A stretch of 58,173 nucleotides of DNA from positions 1 to 58,173 of the IMG/VR virus record IMGVR_UViG_3300027741_000073, one strand, 5' to 3'. This document shows positions 1-7,023 of the stretch, one piece after another. The position numbers and the translations under genes were made by a program. Source of the DNA: a virus. The notes beneath the pieces were generated by a model. The model did no database searches and was not told the DNA's origin. It saw nothing but the letters and a program-made list of their open reading frames with translations. How positions within the stretch are numbered: the first letter of the stretch is position 1; every line of letters starts with the position of its first letter.

Positions 1-142
1 TGTGTATTATGAAAATCTCCGTGAATCCATGCTCGATAAACTCTATCTTGCTGGTGATGCACAAGATGCCCTTGACTTAATCGAAAGCCTCTAATATGAA
101 ACAGTATACATTTGAACTAATTGAAAACTTCCCAGAACCCAC
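1..142. repeat. Terminal overlap, left copy
   Basis: Bases 17-142 are identical to 58048-58173, and bases 1-16 match 58032-58047 with four differences (positions 3, 7, 10 and 16). This closes the contig into a circle of about 58,031 bp. It says the assembly is complete, but does not show whether the packaged DNA is circularly permuted or has fixed terminal repeats. Confidence 0.95.
2..94 (+). CDS. 3' end of hypothetical protein (second copy of 57748-58125)
   Basis: This is an open frame without a start, ending at the TAA at 92-94. It encodes the last 31 residues of the protein that is complete at 57748-58125. Relative to that copy it has two synonymous Tyr codon changes, one Glu to Val and one Lys to Asn. 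It is the redundant end of a circular contig, not a separate gene. Confidence 0.9.
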   Translation: MYYENLRESMLDKLYLAGDAQDALDLIESL

Positions 143-365
143 TGAGGATAAATACAATCATAAAGCCTACCCTGTCTCAGGTGTATACAAGTTTCCTGAT
201 TCAGGAACTCTATACTTCATAGACAAAGAGTATGGCACTGTAAACACAGTGTATGGTAACTATAACAGTTTCCTAACTGTCTCTGATAAATCAGCAGAAG
301 AACCTTCCGTTGCCTTATCTCTCTTCCTCTCAACTGTAGCAGCCTCACACGGACATAAACTATGA
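96..365 (+). CDS. Hypothetical protein, 89 aa
   Basis: The gene starts one base after the stop of the preceding gene and overlaps the next by 4 bases (ATGA), so it belongs to a tightly coupled rightward operon. The product is soluble and rich in aromatic residues, with YFIDKEYGTVN in the middle. No domain is recognised. Confidence 0.8.
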   Translation: MKQYTFELIENFPEPTEDKYNHKAYPVSGVYKFPDSGTLYFIDKEYGTVNTVYGNYNSFLTVSDKSAEEPSVALSLFLSTVAASHGHKL

Positions 366-550
366 AGAAAAAATACCTCTGCATCTATGATCATGACCAT
401 TACACTCAAGGTGATTCTGTAGAAGATGCCTTTGATGAAATGCAAAGTCAATACAGTCAAGTCGAAATTGATGACTGTGAATTCTTCGAACTCTTCCCTC
501 TCCACGTTGAACGTGAAGTTGTTTGGAATATCCAAGGAGTACAACAATAA
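362..550 (+). CDS. Hypothetical acidic protein, 62 aa
   Basis: Small acidic product beginning MKKKYLCIYDHDHYTQGDS, overlapping both neighbours (ATGA upstream, TAATG downstream). The N-terminal beta-strand followed by an acidic helix looks like a small alpha/beta domain. Function unknown. Confidence 0.75.
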   Translation: MKKKYLCIYDHDHYTQGDSVEDAFDEMQSQYSQVEIDDCEFFELFPLHVEREVVWNIQGVQQ

Positions 551-837
551 TGGGTGCAACAACATTCGTAGTGCATAGCTCGGGGGCAACCCCTGCTAAA
601 GCATTCTCTACTGCTATCCAAGATGCCTTCTGGACTTATGGTCATCAAGGTTATACAGGTAGTATCTGTGAGAAAACTGACTTTGTTATGATTGATCCAC
701 CTAAAGAAGTTAAACTCTATGAATGGATTGATGAACAACTCGAGGACAATGATCTAATAGATGATAAATGGGGTCCAGCAGGATGCGTACAAGTCTCTGA
801 GACTAACTATGTATTCTTCGGCTGGGCATCATGTTAG
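550..837 (+). CDS. Hypothetical protein, 95 aa
   Basis: The start at 550 is preferred over the in-frame ATG at 523 because it forms a TAATG junction with the previous stop. The protein begins MGATTFVVHSSGATPAKAF and contains a GxxGYTGSICEK segment. It resembles conserved small phage proteins of unknown function; no catalytic motif is seen. Confidence 0.75.
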   Translation: MGATTFVVHSSGATPAKAFSTAIQDAFWTYGHQGYTGSICEKTDFVMIDPPKEVKLYEWIDEQLEDNDLIDDKWGPAGCVQVSETNYVFFGWASC

Positions 838-1340
838 TATTATCAAAAACAGAAAAGTCAATGTATCAAATACAAAGACTTAATGACGGAATACAACCAA
901 AAGAACCTAAAATGAAACAACATATCAAAGAAATGTGGCTTAATGCCCTTAGATCAGGTGAGTACCTTCAAGGTAAAGACTCTCTTCAACCTGCACCTAA
1001 CACCTTCTGTTGTTTAGGTGTGTTATGTGACATTGCTATTAAAGAAAATGCTGTAAACAACGGACATTGGATTGAGGCTGATGAAGGTAATGGACTTAAA
1101 TTCGCTAGCGGTATGCTTAGTAATGAACCAGACTTCTATCGCCAGTCCTATGAAGAAGAAGAAGATGGTGAATTACCTAGAACTGTCCGTAGATGGGCTG
1201 AAATTGACTCCTGTAATCCACAAGTCCTCGTAACTATAAACGAAGAAGGTCATCAAAAACAACTCAGCCTAGCTGAACTAAACGATACATGGAACTACGA
1301 CTTTAAAAAGATAGCTGACCTTATCGAACATCAACTATGA
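831..1340 (+). CDS. Conserved phage protein with FCCLGVLCD motif
   Basis: The 169-residue product has a conserved core from about residue 28: a W-x2-ALRSGEY-x-QG segment, then NTFCCLGVLCD, and a C-terminal helix near ADLIEHQL. I recall this arrangement in many phage hypothetical proteins, without a known function. The region before MKQHIKEMW looks non-conserved, so an internal start at 912 is possible. Three cysteines in the core could bind a metal; this is inference. Confidence 0.75.
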   Translation: MLVLSKTEKSMYQIQRLNDGIQPKEPKMKQHIKEMWLNALRSGEYLQGKDSLQPAPNTFCCLGVLCDIAIKENAVNNGHWIEADEGNGLKFASGMLSNEPDFYRQSYEEEEDGELPRTVRRWAEIDSCNPQVLVTINEEGHQKQLSLAELNDTWNYDFKKIADLIEHQL

Positions 1341-1507
1341 AATACAAAGACATCAAAGATTTCCTACAAAGATGCGAAGAACATCCAGACCACCAAACAG
1401 GCATGATTAGCGAAGGCATGATTCAAGCCCGTTTGTCTGAGGAAATCGATGAACTTCGTGCATACATTGAAACCAAACTAAAAGAAAAAGCAAATGACAC
1501 GCTCTGA
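1337..1507 (+). CDS. Hypothetical protein, 56 aa
   Basis: Short ORF starting MKYKDIKDFLQRCEEHPDH, with an ATGA junction to the upstream gene and a 14-base overlap with the next start. The C-terminal half (RLSEEIDELRAYIETKLKEK) is a predicted charged helix or coiled coil. The coupled junctions support a real gene. Function unknown. Confidence 0.65.
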   Translation: MKYKDIKDFLQRCEEHPDHQTGMISEGMIQARLSEEIDELRAYIETKLKEKANDTL

Positions 1508-1661
1508 AGTAATAGCTGACCTTTGTAATGAAGGTCCCTACTGCTGCTACTGTTGTGACCCTCAAGGTAGTAAAATATCTTGTTGCCAAGAAAACCATTT
1601 TGTACCATTCGAAGATCTCTACTACGATGATCAAGAACATTTAATAGAAAGCTATCAATGA
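1494..1661 (+). CDS. Cysteine-rich mini-protein, 55 aa
   Basis: Seven of its 55 residues are cysteine: C11, then PYCCYCC at 15-21, and SCC at 29-31. The spacing suggests a small metal-binding (probably zinc) fold followed by an acidic tail. It overlaps both neighbours (14 bases upstream, ATGA downstream). No family is recognised. Confidence 0.6.
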   Translation: MTRSEVIADLCNEGPYCCYCCDPQGSKISCCQENHFVPFEDLYYDDQEHLIESYQ

Positions 1662-1963
1662 GACATCCACACTATGACCTTATCCTCCAATGGGCTGAAG
1701 GTGAAGCTATCGAATACTTTAACAAAGATGAAGATTGCTGGGAAGAAATAACTATCGGTGCGCCAGGATGGATTGAAGATATAAAGTACCGTGTTAAACC
1801 TAAACAAACAGAACAGTTCTTCAACAAAGCCTTTGTTATCGACCATATCAAGTCCCATGGTTCCTACAAACGCAGAAGCGGTGACTCCCTAAAGCTAGTA
1901 TGGGAAGGTCAAGAGCTTATCGCTGCAATAGCAATTAACCCAAATGCAATTATCGGAGTTTAA
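1658..1963 (+). CDS. Conserved phage protein (HPHYDLIxxWAEG...YRVKP type)
   Basis: The 101-residue product begins with HPHYDLILQWAEGEAIEYF and continues W-x-EI-x-GAPGW-x-DIKYRVKP. This signature recurs in small hypothetical proteins of many phages, from memory. The second half is variable. Function unknown; the family call rests on the pattern only. Confidence 0.75.
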   Translation: MRHPHYDLILQWAEGEAIEYFNKDEDCWEEITIGAPGWIEDIKYRVKPKQTEQFFNKAFVIDHIKSHGSYKRRSGDSLKLVWEGQELIAAIAINPNAIIGV

Positions 1964-1964
1964 A

Positions 1965-2144
1965 ATGAAATTTACATTTAAATGTTATAATGAATACGAT
2001 AACTCAAGCGTAACTATCGAGTTTGATGCAATAGCCCTACATGAAGTGCTTGAACAATTCAAAAACTTCCTGTCAGGCGCATCATTTGTCATTGATCCTT
2101 TCTCTCACTTGGAGCTTGTAAACGATGAAACCAATAACAACTAA
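1965..2144 (+). CDS. Hypothetical protein, 59 aa
   Basis: The start at 1965 (MKFTFKCYNEYD) is chosen over the in-frame ATG at 1944 because GGAG lies about nine bases upstream and the gene then begins just after the previous stop. The product is beta-strand rich at the N-terminus with a central helix. No domain seen. Confidence 0.7.
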   Translation: MKFTFKCYNEYDNSSVTIEFDAIALHEVLEQFKNFLSGASFVIDPFSHLELVNDETNNN

Positions 2145-2337
2145 AAACTACGAAATATTCTTTAACAAAGCTTACTTCGAACATAACGCTTATGGTGAAG
2201 ATGAAGCTGGTAGTATGTGGTTTAACAGTAATGGTGTACTAACAGACTATGATGGTGTATTTGAACTACCCAAAGAAATCATTGCAGCCTTTGAACAACT
2301 AGGCTACAATATGGATTGGGCTAAAGACGATGTATAA
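2125..2337 (+). CDS. Hypothetical acidic protein, 70 aa
   Basis: Overlaps the preceding gene by 20 bases and the next by 8. The acidic, aromatic-rich product contains GSMWFNSNGVLTDYDGVFEL and ends MDWAKDDV. The GVLTDYDGVFELP segment looks like a short beta-hairpin. Function unknown. Confidence 0.75.
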   Translation: MKPITTKNYEIFFNKAYFEHNAYGEDEAGSMWFNSNGVLTDYDGVFELPKEIIAAFEQLGYNMDWAKDDV

Positions 2338-2656
2338 ACCAGACCTGTGGATGATAGTAAAGTTCAATGAAGGAACTGACAATAAAGTATACTACAGAGT
2401 CCTAGCATCATGGCAAGGAGGATACCTTGATGGTGACTCATGGCGTATGAACTCAGGTATCACTAAAGCTGAACAAGAAGGTGACTATACCCTCTTCCAC
2501 GGTAGTAGTGGTTCTATATACCGCTGTCATAAAAAGAGCTATGGTGGTTCAGCTTATGCCTGTAGTATACTGCAACTAATGAGAGACAAACAACCCTCTC
2601 TTAACATGACAGTAATGTCCTCTGAAACAAACTTCTTGGAGCTAGAGTATGAGTGA
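2330..2656 (+). CDS. Hypothetical protein, 108 aa
   Basis: Product of 108 residues with WMIVKFN, YYRVLASWQGGYLDGDSWRMNSGI and SGSIYRCHKKSYG. Glycine and aromatic content and the strand-like pattern suggest an all-beta or SH3-like small domain. This is a fold-level guess. It overlaps both neighbours. Confidence 0.75.
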   Translation: MYKPDLWMIVKFNEGTDNKVYYRVLASWQGGYLDGDSWRMNSGITKAEQEGDYTLFHGSSGSIYRCHKKSYGGSAYACSILQLMRDKQPSLNMTVMSSETNFLELEYE

Positions 2657-2786
2657 TGTAGAAAAGTACTATGCAAAAATGCAAGAGTACTTCCCTCAAA
2701 GCCGTCCTTGGACAGCATTAAATCCTATGGAACAAATGCAGATTGTCCAAGCTATCAACATGACTATACAGGTACTATCACAATGA
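2649..2786 (+). CDS. Small helical protein, 45 aa
   Basis: Starts MSDVEKYYAKMQEYFPQSR and ends MTIQVLSQ. It overlaps the upstream gene by 8 bases and the next start by ATGA, which supports translation. It has six methionines and looks fully helical. Function unknown. Confidence 0.6.
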   Translation: MSDVEKYYAKMQEYFPQSRPWTALNPMEQMQIVQAINMTIQVLSQ

Positions 2787-3025
2787 GTACATTTACATTT
2801 GAATACGAAGCAAGCAGCACTATCTTTAATGTTGAAGTTGAATATGAGCCTGCTGAAATAGGTTCTACTGACTCTTACGGTTTAAAGAATGAGCCTGACT
2901 ATCCTGAACTCTATATCGTAACAAAAGTTACTTTACCAAACTCTGACGTAGACCTCTCACCCTACCTTGCTGAAGACATTCTCTTCGACATGGAAGACCA
3001 AGCTAAGCTAGGTGAATGCGTATGA
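2783..3025 (+). CDS. Hypothetical acidic protein, 80 aa
   Basis: The start at 2783 (MSTFTFEYEASS) is preferred to the upstream in-frame ATG at 2708 because it gives the ATGA junction used throughout this operon. The strongly acidic product has alternating strand-like segments (FTFEYEAS, FNVEVEYEP, YIVTKVTLP). Function unknown. Confidence 0.7.
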   Translation: MSTFTFEYEASSTIFNVEVEYEPAEIGSTDSYGLKNEPDYPELYIVTKVTLPNSDVDLSPYLAEDILFDMEDQAKLGECV

Positions 3026-3324
3026 CTATAATAAAGAAACGAATGGGCGCTCCAGCTGAAGTCCTTCAAATAGGACAAGATGCTTTAGCCCTGTGGCGTA
3101 AAAAACGTGACCATGCTAAACGTAAAGGAGGTAAAGTACTTGAAGCATGGAATAAAGCACAAGAAGAAAAGAAACGAATCGTCAACTCACCTACACGAGC
3201 AATCCGTGACTTCTGTACACAGTGTGTTGGTTCAAGATATGCTGTAAATGACTGTAAAGGCTATACATGTCCTCTATACAAGTACAGACCTTATCAAAAA
3301 GGAACTGAAAATGAAACTGTATGA
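3022..3324 (+). CDS. Zinc-finger-like phage protein
   Basis: The N-terminal two thirds are basic (KKRDHAKRKGGK). The C-terminus has a four-cysteine motif: RDFCTQCVG, then DCKGYTCPLYKYR. The C-x2-C ... C-x4-CPLYxYR pattern is known from many short phage proteins and is probably a zinc knuckle; a nucleic-acid-binding role is inference. The start at 3022 makes an ATGA junction; ATG codons at 3016 and 3019-3022 are in the same frame region. Confidence 0.75.
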   Translation: MTIIKKRMGAPAEVLQIGQDALALWRKKRDHAKRKGGKVLEAWNKAQEEKKRIVNSPTRAIRDFCTQCVGSRYAVNDCKGYTCPLYKYRPYQKGTENETV

Positions 3325-3505
3325 TCTTAAAAGACGTAGTTATTTTAAACTAAACAACCATGATGGAGGTGAAACATTCTTCTTTGACCATATTGACGGA
3401 ATGTACTCATTCTGTACTGACAAAGATAATAATGTTGTACACTTTTGTGCATGGGAAGAAGTAACTGAAGTACCCGCACCATATGATAGCGTACAAACTG
3501 TTTAA
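3311..3505 (+). CDS. Hypothetical protein, 64 aa
   Basis: The start at 3311 (MKLYDLKRRSYF) is preferred to an upstream ATG at 3248 because an AGGA site lies just ahead and the upstream extension would lie inside the previous gene. It contains GETFFFDHIDGMYSFC. A small beta-type protein of unknown function. Confidence 0.7.
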   Translation: MKLYDLKRRSYFKLNNHDGGETFFFDHIDGMYSFCTDKDNNVVHFCAWEEVTEVPAPYDSVQTV

Positions 3506-3782
3506 TAAACGAAAAGATGGTACATATGGACCACTCTTTATTAATCGTAAACAAAGACTCATAACTGATGAATGGTATGCTGCTGAAGAACATCCAACCA
3601 AAGGTTATGCTTATAGACCAGGATGGCATTGCTGTCATTCTAAGTCTGCTCCACATCTATCTGAAAAGAATAGAGTATGGTGTGAAGTTGATATCAACGA
3701 CTTCACTGAACATGTAAGACCTGCTAGCCAAGGCGGTGTATGGTATACCGCTAACTGGCTACGTATCGTAAAGGAAATGTAA
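3483..3782 (+). CDS. Conserved phage protein (GPLFINRKQR type)
   Basis: The 99-residue product carries the recurring phage signature FNKRKDGTYGPLFINRKQR, then GYAYRPGWHC, SEKNRVWCEVDI and HVRPASQGGVW. The histidine and cysteine of GWHC and the C in VWCEV may bind metal. I recall this family as common in phage accessory modules, function undetermined. Confidence 0.8.
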   Translation: MIAYKLFNKRKDGTYGPLFINRKQRLITDEWYAAEEHPTKGYAYRPGWHCCHSKSAPHLSEKNRVWCEVDINDFTEHVRPASQGGVWYTANWLRIVKEM

Positions 3783-4225
3783 TGAAACACTTCCCTCACT
3801 CACAGCATGTATACTTAGCTGGAGGTATCGAAGGACTCACTTATGAAGAAGCTACAACATGGCGTAACTACGTAAAGTCTTCTCTTATCCCATGTAACAT
3901 AGACTGTCTAGACCCTACACGTAGAACCTCTTTCATAGAAAATAAATCTACGTTTACCCTGACAAACAACTCAGGTAGAATCTTCAAGAGTGATCTACAA
4001 GACATCCACTACTCCTCCGTTATCCTTGCCGACCTACGTGATAGTATGGCAGGTAAAAAATGGGGTACAGTATGCGAAATCGCTCATGCTCATACAAAAA
4101 ACAAGATCATCATCTGTATTATGGATGCTGATCAGTTTGAGCATCCCTTCATTGTTCAGTATGCTACTGAAATCCACCACAACATTAACTCTGCTATTGA
4201 AGCAGTTAAAGAGTACTATATATGA
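3782..4225 (+). CDS. Nucleoside 2-deoxyribosyltransferase-like protein
   Basis: Matches the nucleoside 2-deoxyribosyltransferase-like fold: YLAGGIEG at 11-18, ILADLRDS at 81-88 and the signature WGTVCEIAHAH at 94-104, with E99 in the position of the family's catalytic glutamate. The family swaps bases on deoxyribonucleosides or hydrolyses the glycosidic bond. Here it fits a nucleotide-pool role beside dCMP deaminase, MazG-like protein and ribonucleotide reductase. TAATG start junction. Substrate cannot be assigned. Confidence 0.75.
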   Translation: MKHFPHSQHVYLAGGIEGLTYEEATTWRNYVKSSLIPCNIDCLDPTRRTSFIENKSTFTLTNNSGRIFKSDLQDIHYSSVILADLRDSMAGKKWGTVCEIAHAHTKNKIIICIMDADQFEHPFIVQYATEIHHNINSAIEAVKEYYI

Positions 4226-4314
4226 TTCTAAACATATTCACTTGCATTATACTCTTGGCAACAGTTGCTGTACTCGCAGTAATACTATTCACACAAACTA
4301 AAGTAAATATCTAA
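4222..4314 (+). CDS. Single-pass membrane peptide, 30 aa
   Basis: Very short ORF (MILNIFTCIILLATVAVLAV start) that is almost entirely one hydrophobic helix, ending FTQTKVNI. It joins both neighbours by ATGA and TAATG overlaps, which argues that it is translated. A role in the inner membrane is likely but unknown. Confidence 0.55.
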   Translation: MILNIFTCIILLATVAVLAVILFTQTKVNI

Positions 4315-4556
4315 TGCCATATATTAAAGAAAAAGATCGTGAATCAGCTCACATGCTTCAGTATGAACCTCACACAGCAGGTGAACTAAACTTTCTTATC
4401 ACAACATTCATCCGAGACTACTACCTCAGAAAGCCTTGTTATCAAACAATCAATGACGTAGTCGGTGCCTTAGAGGGAGCTAAACTCGAATTCTATCGTA
4501 GAATAGCTGCCCCTTATGAAGATATCAAAATCAAAGAAAATGGAGATGTATACTAA
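4314..4556 (+). CDS. Conserved small phage protein (IAAPYEDIKIKENGDVY)
   Basis: The 80-residue protein begins MPYIKEKDRESAH, carries AGELNFLIT, and ends RRIAAPYEDIKIKENGDVY. This pattern is a widespread small phage family; I recall a DUF assignment near DUF6899 but am not sure of the number. Helical, cytosolic, function unknown. Confidence 0.8.
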   Translation: MPYIKEKDRESAHMLQYEPHTAGELNFLITTFIRDYYLRKPCYQTINDVVGALEGAKLEFYRRIAAPYEDIKIKENGDVY

Positions 4557-4951
4557 TGAACATAGATAATGACAAAGAGTTATGGCGTCACCAACCACCT
4601 ATCGGTCGTGATGGAAGATACATATCAGACTTCTATGATGAATACGCTCATAAACAACTATGGCCTGACACATTTGCTAAAGCCTATAACCAAGAAATTG
4701 ATGACAACATGACAACTGAAAATGATGCTATCAACCCCAAACACTACAAAGATGTAGCCTACGGTTATCAGTACATGGAACTGATGGTACCTATGCTAGC
4801 ACGCTTTGATGGTGTAGAAGCCCACTTAATGGGTCAAGTATATAAATACTTAATGCGATCTAAACTCAAAGATCCCTTTGTACAAGACTTAACTAAAGCC
4901 AAATGGTACTTAGACAAACTAATTGAGGTCGCTCAATGTCCCAAATCCTAA
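4556..4951 (+). CDS. DUF3310 protein (domain also found in T7 gp1.7)
   Basis: The C-terminal half has the DUF3310 pattern: INPKHYKD at about 60-67, VEAHLMGQVYKYLMRSKLKD, then DLTKAKWYLDKLI. The same domain occurs in T7 gp1.7, a nucleotide kinase, so a nucleotide-related role is possible by family. The N-terminal 50 residues are variable and acidic. It overlaps its neighbours (TAATG upstream, 16 bases downstream). Confidence 0.8.
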   Translation: MNIDNDKELWRHQPPIGRDGRYISDFYDEYAHKQLWPDTFAKAYNQEIDDNMTTENDAINPKHYKDVAYGYQYMELMVPMLARFDGVEAHLMGQVYKYLMRSKLKDPFVQDLTKAKWYLDKLIEVAQCPKS

Positions 4952-5079
4952 TAGCTATCATAGGATTAGTGTACCTAGCTATCTGTATCGAGCAAGTATT
5001 CAAAGGTAACACTGCAATGTCTATAACATACTTCGGATATGCCGTTGGTAACATCGGCTTATACAAACTAGCATCATGA
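4936..5079 (+). CDS. Small two-helix membrane protein, 47 aa
   Basis: Hydrophobic product beginning MSQILIAIIGLVYLAICIEQ with a second hydrophobic stretch ITYFGYAVGNIGLYKL. The E-Q-x-x-KGN turn between two membrane helices resembles small conserved phage membrane proteins. It overlaps both neighbours. Function unknown. Confidence 0.7.
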   Translation: MSQILIAIIGLVYLAICIEQVFKGNTAMSITYFGYAVGNIGLYKLAS

Positions 5080-5249
5080 AACTTCAAAAAGTAAACCTAT
5101 TCGCAACAATGGATTCTATACAAGAAGCCCTTGATTATGGAGTACAAGTAGGTATGGGTACAGCAAATCCTGCTGCTGTAACTACTGCTCTCTATGTACT
5201 CTTTAACACAATGGTTGAAGAATTCAATAAGCAAAATGAATCTAATTAA
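5076..5249 (+). CDS. Hypothetical protein, 57 aa
   Basis: ATGA-coupled ORF beginning MKLQKVNLFATMDSIQEALD, with alanine and threonine-rich middle (GTANPAAVTTALYVLF) and ending KQNESN. Probably a small helical soluble protein. The coupling supports translation; no family is known to me. Confidence 0.65.
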   Translation: MKLQKVNLFATMDSIQEALDYGVQVGMGTANPAAVTTALYVLFNTMVEEFNKQNESN

Positions 5250-5844
5250 AACCGTTAAACGCTGGGTCGCTGGTAGTGATAAATACTTTGATATCTATGA
5301 ATGCACTGTAGATGAAGTAGAAGCATATACCTCTGACACAGGTAAGTCTATGACTAAGGTTAAAGTTAATGACGTAGAGTATACAGGACTTCATAACAAA
5401 TGGGTCTATGATTATCTCTGCGCTAACGAAGGTACTCCCTCATTCGTAGTAATGTGGCGAGCACCTAAAGGTAAACCTATGGTTGCATACGTTAAAGAAA
5501 TATGGCAAGATCATATCAATGGCGTATATAATACAGAAGTTCCTCAAGAAACAGAAGCATATCCTTCTATAGGAGGAGAATCTTTTGTATATATGTGGAT
5601 AAATAAAGATACTGATAAAAAGTATATTGGTAAACATAAAGGTTTACCTGATGACGGCTACATCTGTTCTTCAGAAACTATGCTTGCTGAATATGAAGAA
5701 GCCCCATCAAGGTTTATACGTACTATCTTAGCATATGGTGCTGATCAAGAGATGCATGAGCTAGAAACTATACTACTGCTTCAACTTAAATCTACTCGTT
5801 CACATATGTTCTATAACATGAGTAACAACTTAAGGAAAGACTAA
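5236..5844 (+). CDS. GIY-YIG nuclease-like protein with an extra N-terminal domain
   Basis: The C-terminal half has a GIY-YIG-like core: FVYMWINK at 117-124 in place of the GIY strand, then KKYIGKHKG at 128-136 and a candidate metal-site glutamate at about 177 in HELE. The N-terminal 110 residues form a separate beta-rich domain (YECTVDEVEAY, MTKVKVNDVEYTGLHN). The family includes homing and repair nucleases; whether this one is active is open, because the conserved Arg after YIG is K133. The start at 5236 overlaps the preceding gene by 14 bases. Confidence 0.65.
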   Translation: MNLIKTVKRWVAGSDKYFDIYECTVDEVEAYTSDTGKSMTKVKVNDVEYTGLHNKWVYDYLCANEGTPSFVVMWRAPKGKPMVAYVKEIWQDHINGVYNTEVPQETEAYPSIGGESFVYMWINKDTDKKYIGKHKGLPDDGYICSSETMLAEYEEAPSRFIRTILAYGADQEMHELETILLLQLKSTRSHMFYNMSNNLRKD

Positions 5845-6080
5845 TGGCTCAAGTATTATTTAATCATAAATACTTTATTGGTGATGATGTATATGTAAAA
5901 AATGCTGATGGCTCAGTAAAGAAAACTAAAATAATCAACATTCAGTACATTATACATGATAAAGAAAATTCTGCTGTAAGATACTATGTAGATACACTGT
6001 ACTCTAGTAACTCTACACTAGTAGAATCCCTTATATACTCAACTGCGGAGGAAGCTTTCAATGGTAACAGTGCAACTTAA
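5844..6080 (+). CDS. Hypothetical protein, 78 aa
   Basis: TAATG junction upstream. The beta-rich product has HKYFIGDDVYVKNADGSVKKT and ends STAEEAFNGNSAT. The pattern (short strands around a GDDVYV turn) suggests a small barrel such as an SH3-like fold. That is a guess from secondary structure. Confidence 0.75.
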   Translation: MAQVLFNHKYFIGDDVYVKNADGSVKKTKIINIQYIIHDKENSAVRYYVDTLYSSNSTLVESLIYSTAEEAFNGNSAT

Positions 6081-6270
6081 CAGCGAACAAACTGATGCTA
6101 TAACAGCATCAACTATTCGTAATTTATACTTTGATATCATTAACAATCTAGACTGTGGTATTCTATTGTTTGCTGATAATAGAGAAGAAGATATAATTCT
6201 TACACAAACCTTTATGAAAAACCTATCTGAAGTGCATAATTACTTTGTAACTGAGGAACATTACATATGA
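6061..6270 (+). CDS. Hypothetical acidic protein, 69 aa
   Basis: Overlaps the previous gene by 20 bases; a GGAGGAAG site precedes the ATG. Helical, with NLDCGILLFADNREED in the centre. No known domain. Confidence 0.75.
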   Translation: MVTVQLNSEQTDAITASTIRNLYFDIINNLDCGILLFADNREEDIILTQTFMKNLSEVHNYFVTEEHYI

Positions 6271-6611
6271 CAGTAACTGAGATTGAAGAACACACAGATG
6301 GTAGTGCTACAATAGTGTTCGATATTAATGCAGAAGAACGCTCTACGTTTATAGAAGCAGCTATTGTACGTGCTATTAAGCTGGGTCTTGAACAAGATCA
6401 AGACGAACCTACTATGTATGACTATGTAAGGCGTCTAATCAAACTTCTTGACATGAAAGAAGAAAGTAATGGTGGACACATGTTTCACCCTACATACATT
6501 ACATCATGCAGAGTGATGCATGTCAAAGAACTCGATACTATCCTTGACGGGATGAAAGAGTTACTAAGCAAACCAACCGTTCCCGAGACGGTACCTTATG
6601 AGAACACATAA
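6267..6611 (+). CDS. Hypothetical protein, 114 aa
   Basis: ATGA-coupled gene. The N-terminal strands (VTEIEEHTDGSATIVFDIN) are followed by helical segments; the C-terminus ends VPETVPYENT. A candidate phage promoter (6586-6605) lies in its last codons. The fold looks like a small alpha/beta protein of unknown function. Confidence 0.75.
   Translation: MTVTEIEEHTDGSATIVFDINAEERSTFIEAAIVRAIKLGLEQDQDEPTMYDYVRRLIKLLDMKEESNGGHMFHPTYITSCRVMHVKELDTILDGMKELLSKPTVPETVPYENT
6586..6605 (+). promoter_or_regulatory. Weak candidate phage RNA polymerase promoter
   Basis: AGACGGTACCTTATGAGAAC matches the proposed consensus AGTCGGTACCTAATAGGGAG in the GGTACCT core but differs in the initiation region. It lies inside a coding gene, so chance is a real alternative. 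It would drive the MazG-like, dCMP deaminase and polymerase genes. Confidence 0.35.
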
Positions 6612-6763
6612 TGAAAACAGCTGTAACTGTAGTAGTATACATGAACGACTCATTCAGGAAAGATGACATAGAAACTATTCTATGGCACTCATTCGATAAA
6701 GTTCTACACGAAGATGAATCATACCAGATAGTCTCAGTAGAGGAGCTTGAAGAGTGCAGTTAA
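6611..6763 (+). CDS. Hypothetical acidic protein, 50 aa
   Basis: TAATG junction with the preceding gene. The product begins MKTAVTVVVYMNDSFRKDD and ends VEELEECS, consistent with a ferredoxin-like beta-alpha-beta mini-domain. Its end carries the ribosome-binding site and GTG start of the next gene. Function unknown. Confidence 0.65.
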   Translation: MKTAVTVVVYMNDSFRKDDIETILWHSFDKVLHEDESYQIVSVEELEECS

Positions 6764-7023
6764 TTCCCGTAGCAACTCAAGAAGAATGTGCTGAAGTAAT
6801 TCAGGCTATCAGTAAAGTGTTTAGGTTCTCACTAACAACACCTCACCCTGAGACTGGTGTTACTAACAAGGAACATTTAGAGACAGAGATAGGGCAACTT
6901 AAGTGTATGCTCGATCTGTTGTCTCATAAATGGGACTTAAGCAATGCTGCTATTAACCGTTCATATGACTTAAAGTTAATAAACTATAATCGTTGGGATA
7001 AAGAACATGGAGTATTATCATGA
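6754..7023 (+). CDS. MazG-like nucleotide pyrophosphohydrolase
   Basis: The 89-residue all-alpha protein shows the MazG pattern: QEECAEVIQAISKVFRF followed by HLETEIGQLKCMLDLL, giving the ExxE pair and the EIG-x-L metal-site helix. MazG proteins hydrolyse (d)NTPs or alarmones. The usual EIGDL aspartate is Gln here, so activity may be altered. It uses a GTG start at 6754, preceded by GAGGAG. The neighbours include dCMP deaminase. Confidence 0.7.
   Translation: MQLIPVATQEECAEVIQAISKVFRFSLTTPHPETGVTNKEHLETEIGQLKCMLDLLSHKWDLSNAAINRSYDLKLINYNRWDKEHGVLS

Noticed and set aside
5440-5637. Minus-strand frames in the rightward arm (for example 5440-5637, 8575-8871, 13116-13301).
   Set aside because: They oppose well-supported genes, lack ribosome-binding sites and have implausible composition.
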